Notes: a model not told the origin generated them from the letters alone. A stretch of DNA of 64,000 bases from UBA1858 sp965227695 (GCA_965227695.1 OZ245760.1:1426001-1490000); one strand, 5' to 3'; shown: positions 1-9,609, counted from the stretch's first letter. Program-made: numbers and translations.

Positions 1-981
1 GTAAAAAAATCAGTGGCTGCTGAAATTCTAAATGTTATTGTCGAAGTACAACGTGCTTATTTTGAATACCATGCAGCCAGTCAAATATCACTTCTAAAAA
101 AACAAATTCATAAAGTGGAGCAATTGTCTTATGCGCTTGCAGAACGCTACCATCAAGCCGGTAACATAAGTGAGCGTGAATTACTTGAACAAGCGGTCAA
201 GTCAAGAAATGCTGAAGTAGCAATGATTCGTGCTGATTCCTATAGCCATCAGAAAAGATTGGTTCTGGCGAATTTATTGAACCTGAAAATTGACAGCGAT
301 TGGGAAATTATCATTGACACATACTTGCCCCCGGACGTTAGCCAAGAAGTTGGTCAGCTTGTGTCTCTGGCACACCGGTCGCGTCTTGATTTGCTCGCTT
401 TACAAGAAAAAGCGCAGCTTCTTGCCAATCGTCTCGATATTACAAACTGGTCAAGGTTGCTTGGAGATCTGGATGCCGGGTTTGAGTGGGAAAGAGAAAC
501 TGACGGTGCCAGGTTGAACGGACCTACTGTGGAACTGGAGCTGCCAATATTTAATCAGCATCGGGATGAAAAAATTCGTGCCTACAGTGAACTGGAAATT
601 ACGCTTGCAGAGGTTTCTCAATTATCCACTCAGATCAATAATGAAATCCACTCACATAGTAAAGAGAAAGAGAATGCACGATCACGCGTAAATACATACT
701 TGAATAATATCATCCCAAATAGGTCAGCGATCGTTGAACGTGCTCAGCAACAGGAAAATTACATGCTGATAGGTACTTTTGAATTATTACATACCAAGGT
801 AAACGAATATCAGAGCTACATTGGATTGCTTGAGGCTATCAGTGATTTTTGGATTGCACATTTTAGACTTATGCATGCAGTGGGTGACTCACTTTCGTAT
901 GAAATATTGGCCAGTACCCCCGTCATAAATGTTGGTGAATTAATTAATCCGGTAACCATGCACGAACATGCGCATCACTGA
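1..981 (+). CDS. TolC-family outer-membrane efflux protein, 5' partial
   Basis: This is the C-terminal part of an outer-membrane factor of the TolC/CusC family, which forms the exit duct of tripartite efflux pumps. The frame is open to the first base of the window, so the true start and signal peptide lie upstream; the GTG at 13 is unlikely to be the start. The visible 326 codons are rich in long amphipathic helices with heptad-like Leu/Ala/Glu patterns (for example the stretch around residues 30-90), as expected for the coiled-coil alpha-barrel. The C-terminus is His-rich (HEHAHH), which suggests metal binding. A multicopper oxidase follows 30 bp downstream, so a copper or heavy-metal export role is likely by context. 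The substrate is inference. Confidence 0.8.
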   Translation, partial: VKKSVAAEILNVIVEVQRAYFEYHAASQISLLKKQIHKVEQLSYALAERYHQAGNISERELLEQAVKSRNAEVAMIRADSYSHQKRLVLANLLNLKIDSDWEIIIDTYLPPDVSQEVGQLVSLAHRSRLDLLALQEKAQLLANRLDITNWSRLLGDLDAGFEWERETDGARLNGPTVELELPIFNQHRDEKIRAYSELEITLAEVSQLSTQINNEIHSHSKEKENARSRVNTYLNNIIPNRSAIVERAQQQENYMLIGTFELLHTKVNEYQSYIGLLEAISDFWIAHFRLMHAVGDSLSYEILASTPVINVGELINPVTMHEHAHH

Positions 982-1011
982 ATTTATCATTGTCTGAATG
1001 GAGAATTGCAT

Positions 1012-2340
1012 ATGACATCGAGAAGAGAATTTTTGGCATTAACCGGTGCGGGCACCGTGGTTGCGACGCTTTCACGTCAGTCAGCAGCGGAGTCACTCCT
1101 TACATCGCCCAAAATAACTGTTAATGAAACAAAGCTAAATCAACATAGGCGTTATATTCCTGTACGTACCCTTAACGGATGGACTTTACCCTACCGGATG
1201 AAAAATGGCGTAAAAGAATTCCATCTGGTTGCCGAGGAAGTAGAGCATGAGTTTGCCTCGGGTACCAGGGCTAAATGCTGGGGTTATAATGGAACGACTC
1301 CGGGCCCCACCATAGAAGCGGTGGAAGGGGATAGAGTACGTATCCTTGTGACTAATCTCTTGAAGGAACATACCACAATACACTGGCACGGATTATTGTT
1401 GCCTTCAGGTATGGACGGTGTTGGTGGCCTGAATCAGCCACAGATAAAGCCTGGAGAAACCTTTGTCTATGAATTTACATTAAACCAGCATGGCAGTCAT
1501 ATGTATCATCCGCATGCGGATGAAATGACACAAATGGCAGTGGGTATGATGGGTATGTTTATCATTCACCCAAAACATCGTGAACAGACCCCTGTTGACC
1601 GTGATTATTGCTTTTTGCTCCATAACTGGAGCATCCATCCCGGTACCTATCGGCCCGATCCATCTATAATGCAGGATTTTGATTTGTGGACGATGAACAG
1701 TAAAGTCTTTCCGGCCATAGATCCGTTAGTTGCTGCAACAGGTGAACGTGTAAGAGTCAGAATGGCGAATCTGTCGATGTGGAATCATCCATTGCATATG
1801 CATGGGGTGCAATATTGGGTAACGGGCTCAGATGGAGGGCGTTGGCCACAATCACAGTGGCGCAGTGAAACGACAGAAATTGTTGGTGTGGGACAAATAC
1901 GTGATATTGAATTCACCGCGGTCCCCGGTGACTGGGCATTTCACTGCCATATGGCACATCATACCATGAATGCAATGGGTCATAATATTCCTAATACACT
2001 GGGTGTAGACCAGACAGGCATTGATAAAGAAATTCAGCAAATATTGCCGGGCTTTATGCCAATGGGCCGGTATGGTATGGCTGAACACCAGGTGCATACT
2101 GAAATGGGACATCATCAGGGTCCTGAAAATACCATGCCAATGATGACCGGTAAGGGGCCATATGGAAATATTGAAATGGGTGGGATGTTCACCATTGTCA
2201 AGGTGCGCGATAACCTGCAAAAAGGAGATTTCAGTGACCCTGGCTGGTATCAGGCCCCATCGGGCACAATTGCCCGACGGGTGAGTTCTGATCCCGATTA
2301 TGGCAATCCAGTAAGGCGTGAGGGCGTGCAAAAAGGCTGA
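1012..2340 (+). CDS. Tat-exported multicopper oxidase (copper-resistance type)
   Basis: The product is a periplasmic multicopper oxidase of about 442 residues, probably oxidising Cu(I) or another metal. The N-terminus carries a twin-arginine signal (TSRREFLALTGAG). Copper sites are visible: HWHG near residue 126, YHPHAD near 165, HPLHMHG in the C-terminal domain and HCHMAHHTMNAMG near the end of the cupredoxin region, giving type 1, 2 and 3 ligands. The last hundred residues are rich in Met and His (for example NTMPMMTGK), typical of copper-handling members. I chose the ATG at 1012 because GGAG lies at 1000-1003 and it places the Tat motif next to the start; an in-frame TTG at 1006 is less likely. 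It follows a TolC-like gene on the same strand. Metal substrate is inferred. Confidence 0.9.
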   Translation: MTSRREFLALTGAGTVVATLSRQSAAESLLTSPKITVNETKLNQHRRYIPVRTLNGWTLPYRMKNGVKEFHLVAEEVEHEFASGTRAKCWGYNGTTPGPTIEAVEGDRVRILVTNLLKEHTTIHWHGLLLPSGMDGVGGLNQPQIKPGETFVYEFTLNQHGSHMYHPHADEMTQMAVGMMGMFIIHPKHREQTPVDRDYCFLLHNWSIHPGTYRPDPSIMQDFDLWTMNSKVFPAIDPLVAATGERVRVRMANLSMWNHPLHMHGVQYWVTGSDGGRWPQSQWRSETTEIVGVGQIRDIEFTAVPGDWAFHCHMAHHTMNAMGHNIPNTLGVDQTGIDKEIQQILPGFMPMGRYGMAEHQVHTEMGHHQGPENTMPMMTGKGPYGNIEMGGMFTIVKVRDNLQKGDFSDPGWYQAPSGTIARRVSSDPDYGNPVRREGVQKG

Positions 2341-2365
2341 AGCTTGAAAGAATAAGTTGCTGCTA

Positions 2366-2722
2366 TTAACTGCATAATACAGAGCTACCTGCCACCAGGC
2401 GTACCTCGGGAGTGGTGTCATCCGATAATGATTGATGATCTGGATTTAAAAAATGTAAAAATTCTTTAATTTGCAGGCATAATTTTTCATCATCATCCGC
2501 TCTTCTTGATTCGCTCTTTTCGGTGTACTCATAAATTGTCTGTTGTGGTACTTCTATGACAACGGTCCTGGATCTTTTAGCCGGGTGAGCAGGATCATTG
2601 TTGAGTAACCAGGAAGCGGATAGTATGAAATCATCTGCATCGGGTTCTGACTTAAGCTCTACGTAATCCGGAAATAGAGGTGTAATCAATTGTACCCAGT
2701 GCGTATGCAGTTGTTCATTCAT
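2366..2722 (-). CDS. conserved-looking hypothetical protein, 118 aa
   Basis: I do not recognise the family. The protein is small, acidic and soluble, with no signal peptide or membrane segment. It starts MNEQLHTHW and has a charged middle (around TEKSESRRADDDEK). Support for its being a real gene comes from its promoter region: an FNR-like box (TTGACTTATATCAA, 2781-2794) lies 59 bp upstream with a GATAAT -10-like hexamer (2753-2758, minus strand) centred 32 bp further on. It is convergent with the multicopper oxidase gene, 25 bp away. Function unknown; an oxygen-responsive accessory protein is only a guess from the promoter. Confidence 0.6.
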   Translation of the reverse strand: MNEQLHTHWVQLITPLFPDYVELKSEPDADDFILSASWLLNNDPAHPAKRSRTVVIEVPQQTIYEYTEKSESRRADDDEKLCLQIKEFLHFLNPDHQSLSDDTTPEVRLVAGSSVLCS

Positions 2723-3302
2723 AATTGGTTCTCATTAGACGGGCAGATGCTTATTATCATTATGATAAGTCATTAGGTAGTTGACTTATATCAAAAAGCT
2801 TCAAAAACAAGCTGGATTTGTTTGCATTATGGCGCGCCCTTGACGAAAACAACATTCCTGGCTGAACCATTGATGGTCAGATACTCAAGTAGAAAAGTAC
2901 GCGCATCATCTGAATCAAGATCTCAGTGGGTTGTAAATCGTGGCCATGCTCTAAAAAAATGTGAAGCCTGTATCTTAGCGAATCCGACCGATCCAAACCG
3001 GTTTGTCGAAGTAAGATTTATTAGTTGACCAGAATCAAAGAGGGCTTTTGCGCTAATTCAGACAAGGTAAAAAGGTTGTTTGAGTGATCAAATAAATTGA
3101 CCCGGGTGTGCGCGTGTGGTTAACATTTCAGAATGAATGACATCATACTATCTGGTTTGGTTAGAACATATTATCCACTATAATACCGTGCTCGATCTGT
3201 TGGGAATTTATTTGCCGTCTCGATGTTCAGACTGATGTTTCGATGACACGGGGCTTGATAAGTTAGTGGTAAAATACACTTAGACTAGAGTCGTCAGCGA
3301 TT
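2723..3302. other. 580-bp intergenic region
   Basis: This stretch separates the minus-strand unknown gene from the ABC transporter gene. It holds the FNR-like box at 2781-2794. A 68-codon open frame from a TTG at 2822 to 3028 has no ribosome binding site or recognisable domain and I do not call it. Near the 3' end, TAAAAT and TAGACT (about 3269-3287) are possible -10 elements for the ABC gene at 3303. I see no repeat or RNA gene here. Confidence 0.5.
2781..2794 (-). promoter_or_regulatory. FNR-like box for the 2366-2722 gene
   Basis: TTGACTTATATCAA matches TTGAT-N4-ATCAA with one mismatch. A minus-strand -10-like GATAAT is centred 32 bp downstream, predicting a transcript start about 24 bp before the ATG at 2722. 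Confidence 0.55.
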
Positions 3303-4220
3303 ATGTTAATAAGATTTCAAAATGTCACACGCCAGTTTGGCAAATTCAGGGCAGTCGATAATGTCAGTTTTACCATAGAACAGGGTGAGATTATTGGATT
3401 GCTGGGTCATAACGGAGCAGGAAAAACAACAATTATGAAATTGTTAACTGGGTATCTTGATGTAACTGATGGCCAGATTATGCTCGATGGAATGTGTATG
3501 TCACCAAATAGTGTTGAAATCAAGAAAAACATAGGTTATTTGCCTGAAAACTGTCCCTTGTGGTTAAACATGAGTGTGATTGATTTTTTGAGATACCAGG
3601 CAGTAATTAAAGGGATCCCTTCCCGGGATATAGATAACCAATTACTCAATGTGTTAGAAAAAACATATTTAACCGGAAAAGCTATTCAGCCCATAAGAAA
3701 ATTATCAAAAGGCTATCGTCAGAGAGTAGGCGTTGCGAGTGCCATCCTTAACCGGCCTGCAGTGGTCGTGCTTGATGAGCCAACCAATGGTCTGGATCCG
3801 GAGCAGACCCTAAACATGCGATCGCTGATCAAAGAACTTGCAGAAACATCAACCGTAATACTGTCCACACATATACTTCAGGAAGTACAGGCCATATGTG
3901 AACGCGTATTGATAATCCGTGCCGGCAAGCTGGTTCTTGATAAAGAATTATCGGATTTGAAACGTGCAAAAGGTGTGTTGGTAACGCTGAATGAAGAAGA
4001 GTCAGTCGTCAGGCGCTTACTCAAAAAGCATGAATCTGTGCACTCTTTGAGATTATGTAACAAAATCAATAACCAGTATCAATATTTATTGGATGTTGAA
4101 ACAAGTGAAATATCTGGGATTGGAAAAAAGCTTTATGAATCTGGTTGTGAAGTTTATGAACTGAAGCCTAATATCCAGAGCCTGGAAGAATTGTTCAATG
4201 AACAATACAAAATTAACTGA
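3303..4220 (+). CDS. ABC transporter ATP-binding protein (GldA/CcmA type)
   Basis: A 305-residue ATPase subunit of an ABC-2 type exporter. Walker A is GHNGAGKTT (residues 35-43), the signature is LSKGYRQR (134-141), Walker B is VVVLDEP (154-160) and the switch His is H190. The region after about residue 215 is a C-terminal extension of the kind seen in GldA- and NosF-like subunits. The stop at 4220 is 27 bp from the permease start, so the two genes form a two-gene transporter operon. The cargo is unknown; in Bacteroidota the GldA-GldF-GldG set serves gliding motility and secretion, but homologues in Proteobacteria have no settled role. Confidence 0.9.
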   Translation: MLIRFQNVTRQFGKFRAVDNVSFTIEQGEIIGLLGHNGAGKTTIMKLLTGYLDVTDGQIMLDGMCMSPNSVEIKKNIGYLPENCPLWLNMSVIDFLRYQAVIKGIPSRDIDNQLLNVLEKTYLTGKAIQPIRKLSKGYRQRVGVASAILNRPAVVVLDEPTNGLDPEQTLNMRSLIKELAETSTVILSTHILQEVQAICERVLIIRAGKLVLDKELSDLKRAKGVLVTLNEEESVVRRLLKKHESVHSLRLCNKINNQYQYLLDVETSEISGIGKKLYESGCEVYELKPNIQSLEELFNEQYKIN

Positions 4221-4247
4221 CATGTGCAATCAAAAAAGGGCGTGATA

Positions 4248-7037
4248 ATGCTAAAATACATGCTTGGTATTACAAAAAAAGAGCTCAGTGATTACTTTTC
4301 TTCGCTGGCTGCTTATTTGTTCCTGGCTGTATTTCTTGCAATCACTTATATAATATTTTTCTGGGTTGAGGCGTTTTTCGCACGGAACCTCGCTGATATG
4401 AGACCATTCTTTGACTGGGTCCCCGTGCTGCTGATTTTTCTTGTATCGGTACTTACGATGGGCAGTTGGTCAGAGGAAAGACGTTATGGCACGATCGAAT
4501 TGCAGATTACATCCCCGGTGTCTATAGAAATTTATATTGCAGCAAAATTTCTTGCCGCAATGTCCATAATAGTCATAGCGCTATTCTTAACACTACCTCT
4601 GGCGATAACAGTCGATATATTGGGTGAGCTGGATTGGGGGCCGGTGCTAGGCGGATACATTGCAGCTGTTTGTCTTGCATCAGCGTATACGGCAATTGGG
4701 TTATGGGCATCATCACAAAGTGACAATCAGATAGTCGGTTTAATACTGTCTGTAACACTATGTGCACTACTGTATCTTATCGGCAGTAATACTTTCACCC
4801 AGTTATTCAGCTATCAGACAGCTGAATGGCTGCGAATGTTTGCTTCAGGCGCCAGGTTTGAGTCAATCACTCGTGGTGTTCTGGATATACGCGACATCTT
4901 TTACTACTTATCTTTAGTTGTTCTGTTTTTGTTACTCAACAGGTACAAAATTTTATCACTTCAGACAATCGGCAATGTGAATAACCAGCCAGTAAAAAAA
5001 TATATTCGAAGTTCAGTGTTAATATTTTTATTATTGTTATTCGTCAATATTTCATTAGCGACCCTGAACCAACTGCGCCTGGATTTTACCCAGGGCAAGA
5101 TATATACATTATCTGCAGCGACCAGGCACTATCTGGATGAATTAAATGAACCGTTACTGATACGCGGATATTTCAGCAGCAATACCCACCCACTGCTATC
5201 GCCACTTGTCCCTCGTGTAAGAGACTTGCTCAATGAATATTCAATACAGTCGAATAGTGAAATTAAAGTTGAATTTATAGATCCGCTCAGGCAGCCAAAA
5301 TTTGAACAAGAAGCAGGTGTGGTATATGGAATTCGTCCTGTATCTTTTGAAACTGAAAGTAAGTATCAATCTTCTATTATCAATACATACTTTAATATCC
5401 TGATCTCCTATGGAGACCAATATGAAGTGCTGAATTATAAAGATCTGGTTGAATTAAAAGCCAGTGCTGGAAAACATGAGATCGACTTGAAAAATCCTGA
5501 ATATCAAATAACACGTGCAATAATGTCCGTTGTTGGAAAAGCTGACCGTCCGGTTGATTCGCTTGCCGGTACAAAGTGGCCGCTAGTACTCACTGGCTAT
5601 GTTTCTGCAGCAGAAGCATTACCTGTCGAAAAGAAAAGACTTCTGGCTGAAATTGAAAAATCAGGCCGCTTATTTAAACAACAAAGTGATGATAATTTTG
5701 ATTTGCTGCTGATTAATCCTGATGATGATCAGCTGACTCGTCAATATCTGCAAAATGAATTGGGTGTTCGTAATAGAACCAGTGAAGAAGGTGGGTATCC
5801 GTCTTACTGGTTTCATTTTACATTGACCAATGGACAGGATACTGTTCCGGTCAATTTTACTGGTGCTTCAGATAATGCTACTGAAAAAAGCATTCTCGCT
5901 GCTTATAAGCGCATGTTACCTGATACCGTAAATACGGTAGCACTGATGAAGCCATTACCCGCACCAGGACCTGCTGGTGTTAGCGAATCACCGGGAATGC
6001 CAAAAAATTACTCAATTTTGCGTGATGCTCTAAGAAAATCAGTATCAGTGATAGACGTGGATATGAAAAATGGCATGGTTCCTGAGAACGTGAACTTTCT
6101 AATGGTGCTGGCACCACGCTATCTAACACCAGAACAAATGAGTGCGATACAAAAATATCTGGCTGGTGGTGGTAACGTGTTACTTGCCTCATCGCCTATT
6201 GATGTTAATGTAGGCTACTTTACTGAGGTTTATTCTGTCAAATCAGGTCTGGAAAAGTGGCTTGATGGGCTTGGGATTGATATTGACAATACACTGGTAC
6301 TCGATGACAGGCATGGGCAATATTCCTTGCCGACATCACGTGCTGCAAAGGGTATCAGAGTGCGAGAAACAAGCCTTGTAAATTATCCATATATTATTGA
6401 TGTTCGTGATTCAGGCTTAAATAGTGAAAATCCTGTCACTGCCAAACTGGGACAGGTATATGTACCATGGGCATCACCAATTAATATCGATGCAGAAAAA
6501 AACAAAAATCGTAATATTGTTACACTGTTGCAATCATCGGCTGATAGTTGGAAATCGAGTAGCCACGACATTTTACCAGATTATGAAAAATATCCTGATC
6601 TTGGGTTTTTTGAAGATGATCGAAAAGAACAGCAATCAATCGCTGTAATTCTGGAAGGACTATTTCCTGCCTCACAAAAAAATCTTGAATCTCAGCCAGG
6701 AATGCTTGCTATTGTCAGTTCCAGTGCATTATTGACTGACAATTACCTTGACAAAATGTCGCGTGTATTACGCACTGAATACCGTAGGCCTGTACAGTTT
6801 GTGCAGAATCTGGTGGATTGGTCCCTGACGGATAAATCATTATTAAATGTACTACGTAAACACTCACAGTTCACCAGAACCCTGAAAACACAAAGCAGTG
6901 AAACGAAGAAAAAGTGGGAGTACCTGAATTATGTCATAGGTTTCGCAGGGCTTGTTATTGTTGGTTCGATTCGATTGCTGGTTCGAAAAATTCGAATATT
7001 TCATAACCGAAAACTTATTATGAAAATAGAAAAATAA
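4248..7037 (+). CDS. fused ABC-2 permease / GldG-like auxiliary protein
   Basis: A long inner-membrane protein of 929 residues. The first 240 or so residues form an ABC-2 permease of about six membrane segments (GldF-like). Another membrane segment (near SVLIFLLLLFVNISLATLN) leads into a periplasmic GldG-like domain (ABC_transp_aux family) whose entry is marked by LRLDFTQGKIYTLS. A last hydrophobic segment (YVIGFAGLVIVGSIRLLV) and a basic tail end the protein, matching GldG topology. GldF and GldG are separate genes in Flavobacterium, so this is a fusion. I chose ATG 4248, which has GGG at 4238-4240, over the GTG at 4224. The partner ATPase is directly upstream. Substrate unknown. Confidence 0.85.
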   Translation: MLKYMLGITKKELSDYFSSLAAYLFLAVFLAITYIIFFWVEAFFARNLADMRPFFDWVPVLLIFLVSVLTMGSWSEERRYGTIELQITSPVSIEIYIAAKFLAAMSIIVIALFLTLPLAITVDILGELDWGPVLGGYIAAVCLASAYTAIGLWASSQSDNQIVGLILSVTLCALLYLIGSNTFTQLFSYQTAEWLRMFASGARFESITRGVLDIRDIFYYLSLVVLFLLLNRYKILSLQTIGNVNNQPVKKYIRSSVLIFLLLLFVNISLATLNQLRLDFTQGKIYTLSAATRHYLDELNEPLLIRGYFSSNTHPLLSPLVPRVRDLLNEYSIQSNSEIKVEFIDPLRQPKFEQEAGVVYGIRPVSFETESKYQSSIINTYFNILISYGDQYEVLNYKDLVELKASAGKHEIDLKNPEYQITRAIMSVVGKADRPVDSLAGTKWPLVLTGYVSAAEALPVEKKRLLAEIEKSGRLFKQQSDDNFDLLLINPDDDQLTRQYLQNELGVRNRTSEEGGYPSYWFHFTLTNGQDTVPVNFTGASDNATEKSILAAYKRMLPDTVNTVALMKPLPAPGPAGVSESPGMPKNYSILRDALRKSVSVIDVDMKNGMVPENVNFLMVLAPRYLTPEQMSAIQKYLAGGGNVLLASSPIDVNVGYFTEVYSVKSGLEKWLDGLGIDIDNTLVLDDRHGQYSLPTSRAAKGIRVRETSLVNYPYIIDVRDSGLNSENPVTAKLGQVYVPWASPINIDAEKNKNRNIVTLLQSSADSWKSSSHDILPDYEKYPDLGFFEDDRKEQQSIAVILEGLFPASQKNLESQPGMLAIVSSSALLTDNYLDKMSRVLRTEYRRPVQFVQNLVDWSLTDKSLLNVLRKHSQFTRTLKTQSSETKKKWEYLNYVIGFAGLVIVGSIRLLVRKIRIFHNRKLIMKIEK

Positions 7038-7131
7038 AAGAAGGCCAGAGGCATGCCTTGTTACAAACATATTTTGTTTGTAATCATATTAAGGCTAACA
7101 TTCTTTCACATTTAAATTATATAGTTAAAAC

Positions 7132-7260
7132 ATGCTTAAATTAGTAATACGCTATACACTATTTTTTATTGCCATGATGGCTTTCTTTGTCGGGGAGTTG
7201 GAATTAAGTATAGGTCTCTTAGTTCTTGCGATCCTGGTTGCCATTTTGATGCGTAAATAG
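7132..7260 (+). CDS. possible small membrane protein, 42 aa
   Basis: A short open frame from ATG 7132 to TAG 7258-7260 encodes an almost wholly hydrophobic peptide with two potential membrane segments (VIRYTLFFIAMMAFFV and LSIGLLVLAILVAILM) separated by a GELE turn and ending in RK. The composition is what a real small membrane protein would have rather than random AT-rich sequence. No good ribosome binding site is visible (ATAGTTAAAAC precedes the ATG), so it may be spurious. It sits 94 bp after the transporter gene. Confidence 0.35.
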   Translation: MLKLVIRYTLFFIAMMAFFVGELELSIGLLVLAILVAILMRK

Positions 7261-7403
7261 TTATTTAAGATATGTGAGTGCCAGAATAATGATATTAATG
7301 TCAATAGTAAAAGTAATAGGCCTGCATGATATTAATTAAATCAATTTAAAATCTTTAAATTGTCACGTCCAAGATTCAGTGAGTTTTTCGTGTTGACAGC
7401 TGA

Positions 7404-8083
7404 TTAGCCCAGGCTGTGAATGTTTTTCAGGTAATAGTACCCGAGACAGGCTGTGAGAAGCGCTATCAATATGACTGACATAAATATAATGATATTACGT
7501 TGTAAAAAACTTGAACCCAGTATTATCGTTAGTATTGCGTATGGCATTTCAACAATAGCAAGTGCAGCGATGTAGTGGTTAAATTTATATCGAATTGAAC
7601 CTAAAAAATAGCCTGGTAATTCTGATGGAAGGACTGCCTGAAATATCAGGATATGAATAAATCTGTGTTGTCGCCTATGAAGTTTTCATATTTTCGATAC
7701 CTGTCGATTCCGGCAAACATCATAATAACAGATCTGCCGACACTGCGGCCAATCAGGTAAGTCAACATACCGCCAGTGAGCCAGCTAATCCATAGTAAAA
7801 TAATACACTCCAATTCTCCCCATACGTAGATGCCAATCGGCACAAGAAACGTGCTTGAATAGAATGCGACCATCGCTGAGATGCTGGCCAGTATGATAAA
7901 AAGTAACATGCCGGTAACAGGAGTCTCGTAGATATACGATTCAGAAGACACCATGATGCTTTCTACTTTTGCAAACCATGTATCCGATGTGATTATTATG
8001 ACTGCCAGGCAGATTAATAGTGAAACAACTAAGACTCGTACTAAATTAGTGTTCAGATAAGTCAATTTATTGTAATACTTCAT
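7404..8083 (-). pseudogene. VTT/DedA-like membrane protein gene with an internal frameshift
   Basis: The first reading frame (8083 to 7646) encodes the N-terminal part of a VTT-domain (DedA/TVP38) membrane protein and stops early, just after the end of the conserved first half (GGMLTYLIGRSVG...). Reading on in another frame from about 7678 gives RRQHRFIHILIFQAVLPSEL followed by PGYFLGSIRYKFNHYIAALA and a final hydrophobic segment, ending at TAA 7404-7406. This is plainly the missing second half, with the Pro/Gly-rich motif before the last membrane helices. The span of 680 bp is one base short of a whole number of codons, so a single-base deletion explains it. The start overlaps the upstream beta-CASP gene stop (ATGA). 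It is either a genuine pseudogene or a sequencing error. No slippery heptamer is seen. Confidence 0.75.
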
Positions 8084-9483
8084 AAAGCTATTTTCTGGCC
8101 AGTCTGTGGAATCATGGCATTCCAGTTCCTTGTTGATAACTGATCAGATAAAGCGACTTTTGCTTTATCTTCGCCATGTACAAGATAAATATCCGGATGG
8201 CTATCTTTGAAGTTTTCGACCCAGTCAAGTAGCTGTGACTGATCTGCATGTGCAGAAAATCCACCCAATGTATGTATGCTGGCATTTACAGGCACTTCAT
8301 CATTGCCGATTTTTAATGTTTTCGCCCCATCAACCAAGGCGCGTCCCGGAGTTCCTGTTACCTGAAATCCGACTATGATCACGTGTGTGCCTTTTTTGGA
8401 TAAATTATGTTTCAGGTGATGACGGATCCTCCCGCCGTTACACATCCCACTACCGGCGATAATAATTGCACCATTATAAATGTTATTTAACATTTTAGAT
8501 TCTTCAGCACTTCTTGAATAATGAAGAATTGGCAAAAAGTTATCGAGACCAGTTGAACCTGCCTGGTGTATTACAGCTCTATCCTTTGTGCTGAATATAT
8601 GTTGATATCGTTCATACACTTCAGTGGCAGAGATTGCCATTGGACTATCAAGATAGACAGCCTGATGCCGTAGCTTGCCCTGTTGGTATAGTTCGCCCAA
8701 CCGAAATATTATTTCCTGCGTGCGCCCAATTGCAAACGCAGGTATTAAAATATTGCCTTTCGATCTCGATGCACTGGTTATAATTTCTTCCATCTCAAGT
8801 AATGTCTCTGACATGAGACGATGATTGCGATCACCATAGGTTGATTCAAGTAACATGATATCTGCTTTTGTCGGCTTTTTTGGATCCCTGAGCAAGGCAG
8901 CATAACCGTTTCCAAGGTCGCCTGAGAAAACAATTTTTTTTAATTGTTGATCGCTTTTATGAATATATATCTCTACGATGGATGAACCTAAAATATGTCC
9001 TGCATCTAAAAATCTTATTTCAATGTCCTGTGTTATGTATATTCGATGATCGTAATTTATTTTCTTGCAATAGCGGAATGTCTCGTTGACATCATTAATC
9101 GTATACAGTGGCTTTAACTTGTTTTTACCTTTCAGATTCTTGCGTTTATTCTCCCACTCTATATCACGCTGTTCGATATAGGCAGCATCTTTCAGCATGA
9201 TTTCAAGGAGTTCAAATGTGGAGGGCGTCATAAATATGGGCGCCTGACAGTTTTCAGAGACTAACTTTGGTAAACGCCCCGAATGGTCAAGGTGTGCATG
9301 GGATAGTATTACAGCATCCAGGTCGTTTATTTTAAAGGGGAACGGCTCATAATTGCGTTTTTGTTCTTCACTGGGACCCTGAATCAGGCCGCACTCAATT
9401 AATATTTTTGAATTATTAGTTTTTATGACATAGGCAGAGCCCGTGACACCTTTTGTTGCGCCATAAAATATAAGTTCACACAT
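8080..9483 (-). CDS. beta-CASP metallo-hydrolase (RNA-processing type MBL protein)
   Basis: A 467-residue metallo-beta-lactamase-fold protein of the beta-CASP/CPSF-73-like group, expected to be a zinc-dependent RNase or nuclease. The zinc motif HAHLDH is at residues 62-67 (counted from the ATG at 9483). Later metal/beta-CASP signatures include LLESTYGDR, SGMCNGGRIRHHL, GGFSAHADQ and LVHGE near the end. I prefer ATG 9483 (MCELIFYGATKGVTGS) to the TTG at 9507 because family members begin close to the first beta-strand. The stop overlaps the start of the frameshifted VTT gene. A weak FNR-like box (9596-9609) lies in the divergent region toward the cytochrome gene. Exact substrate unknown. Confidence 0.88.
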   Translation of the reverse strand: MCELIFYGATKGVTGSAYVIKTNNSKILIECGLIQGPSEEQKRNYEPFPFKINDLDAVILSHAHLDHSGRLPKLVSENCQAPIFMTPSTFELLEIMLKDAAYIEQRDIEWENKRKNLKGKNKLKPLYTINDVNETFRYCKKINYDHRIYITQDIEIRFLDAGHILGSSIVEIYIHKSDQQLKKIVFSGDLGNGYAALLRDPKKPTKADIMLLESTYGDRNHRLMSETLLEMEEIITSASRSKGNILIPAFAIGRTQEIIFRLGELYQQGKLRHQAVYLDSPMAISATEVYERYQHIFSTKDRAVIHQAGSTGLDNFLPILHYSRSAEESKMLNNIYNGAIIIAGSGMCNGGRIRHHLKHNLSKKGTHVIIVGFQVTGTPGRALVDGAKTLKIGNDEVPVNASIHTLGGFSAHADQSQLLDWVENFKDSHPDIYLVHGEDKAKVALSDQLSTRNWNAMIPQTGQKIAL

Positions 9484-9595
9484 AGTTGCGTACAGAAAAA
9501 ATAACAAGTATCGCCATATTCATATTGATTAATATTTTGTCGTTTATTGTATATTCACCTGACGTATAATATGCAACGCTTATTCTGTTTGCAAA

Positions 9596-9609
9596 ATGAT
9601 CAGGATCAA
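9596..9609 (+). promoter_or_regulatory. FNR-like box upstream of the first cytochrome c gene
   Basis: ATGATCAGGATCAA has one mismatch to TTGAT-N4-ATCAA. On the plus strand TTTAAT (9631-9636) is centred 31 bp downstream. The predicted leader to 9780 would be about 135 bases, longer than at the other sites, so assignment is tentative. The minus-strand spacing toward the beta-CASP gene is poorer. Confidence 0.45.

Noticed and set aside
1852..2421. Long minus-strand frame opposite the multicopper oxidase
   Set aside because: Shadow of the well-supported plus-strand gene. Composition is not protein-like.
2822..3028. 68-codon open frame from a TTG in the 580-bp gap
   Set aside because: No ribosome site, no domain, and composition typical of noncoding sequence.
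3255..3268. TTGATAAGTTAGTG as an FNR box before the ABC transporter
   Set aside because: Only the left half-site matches, and no -10 is centred 31 bp away.
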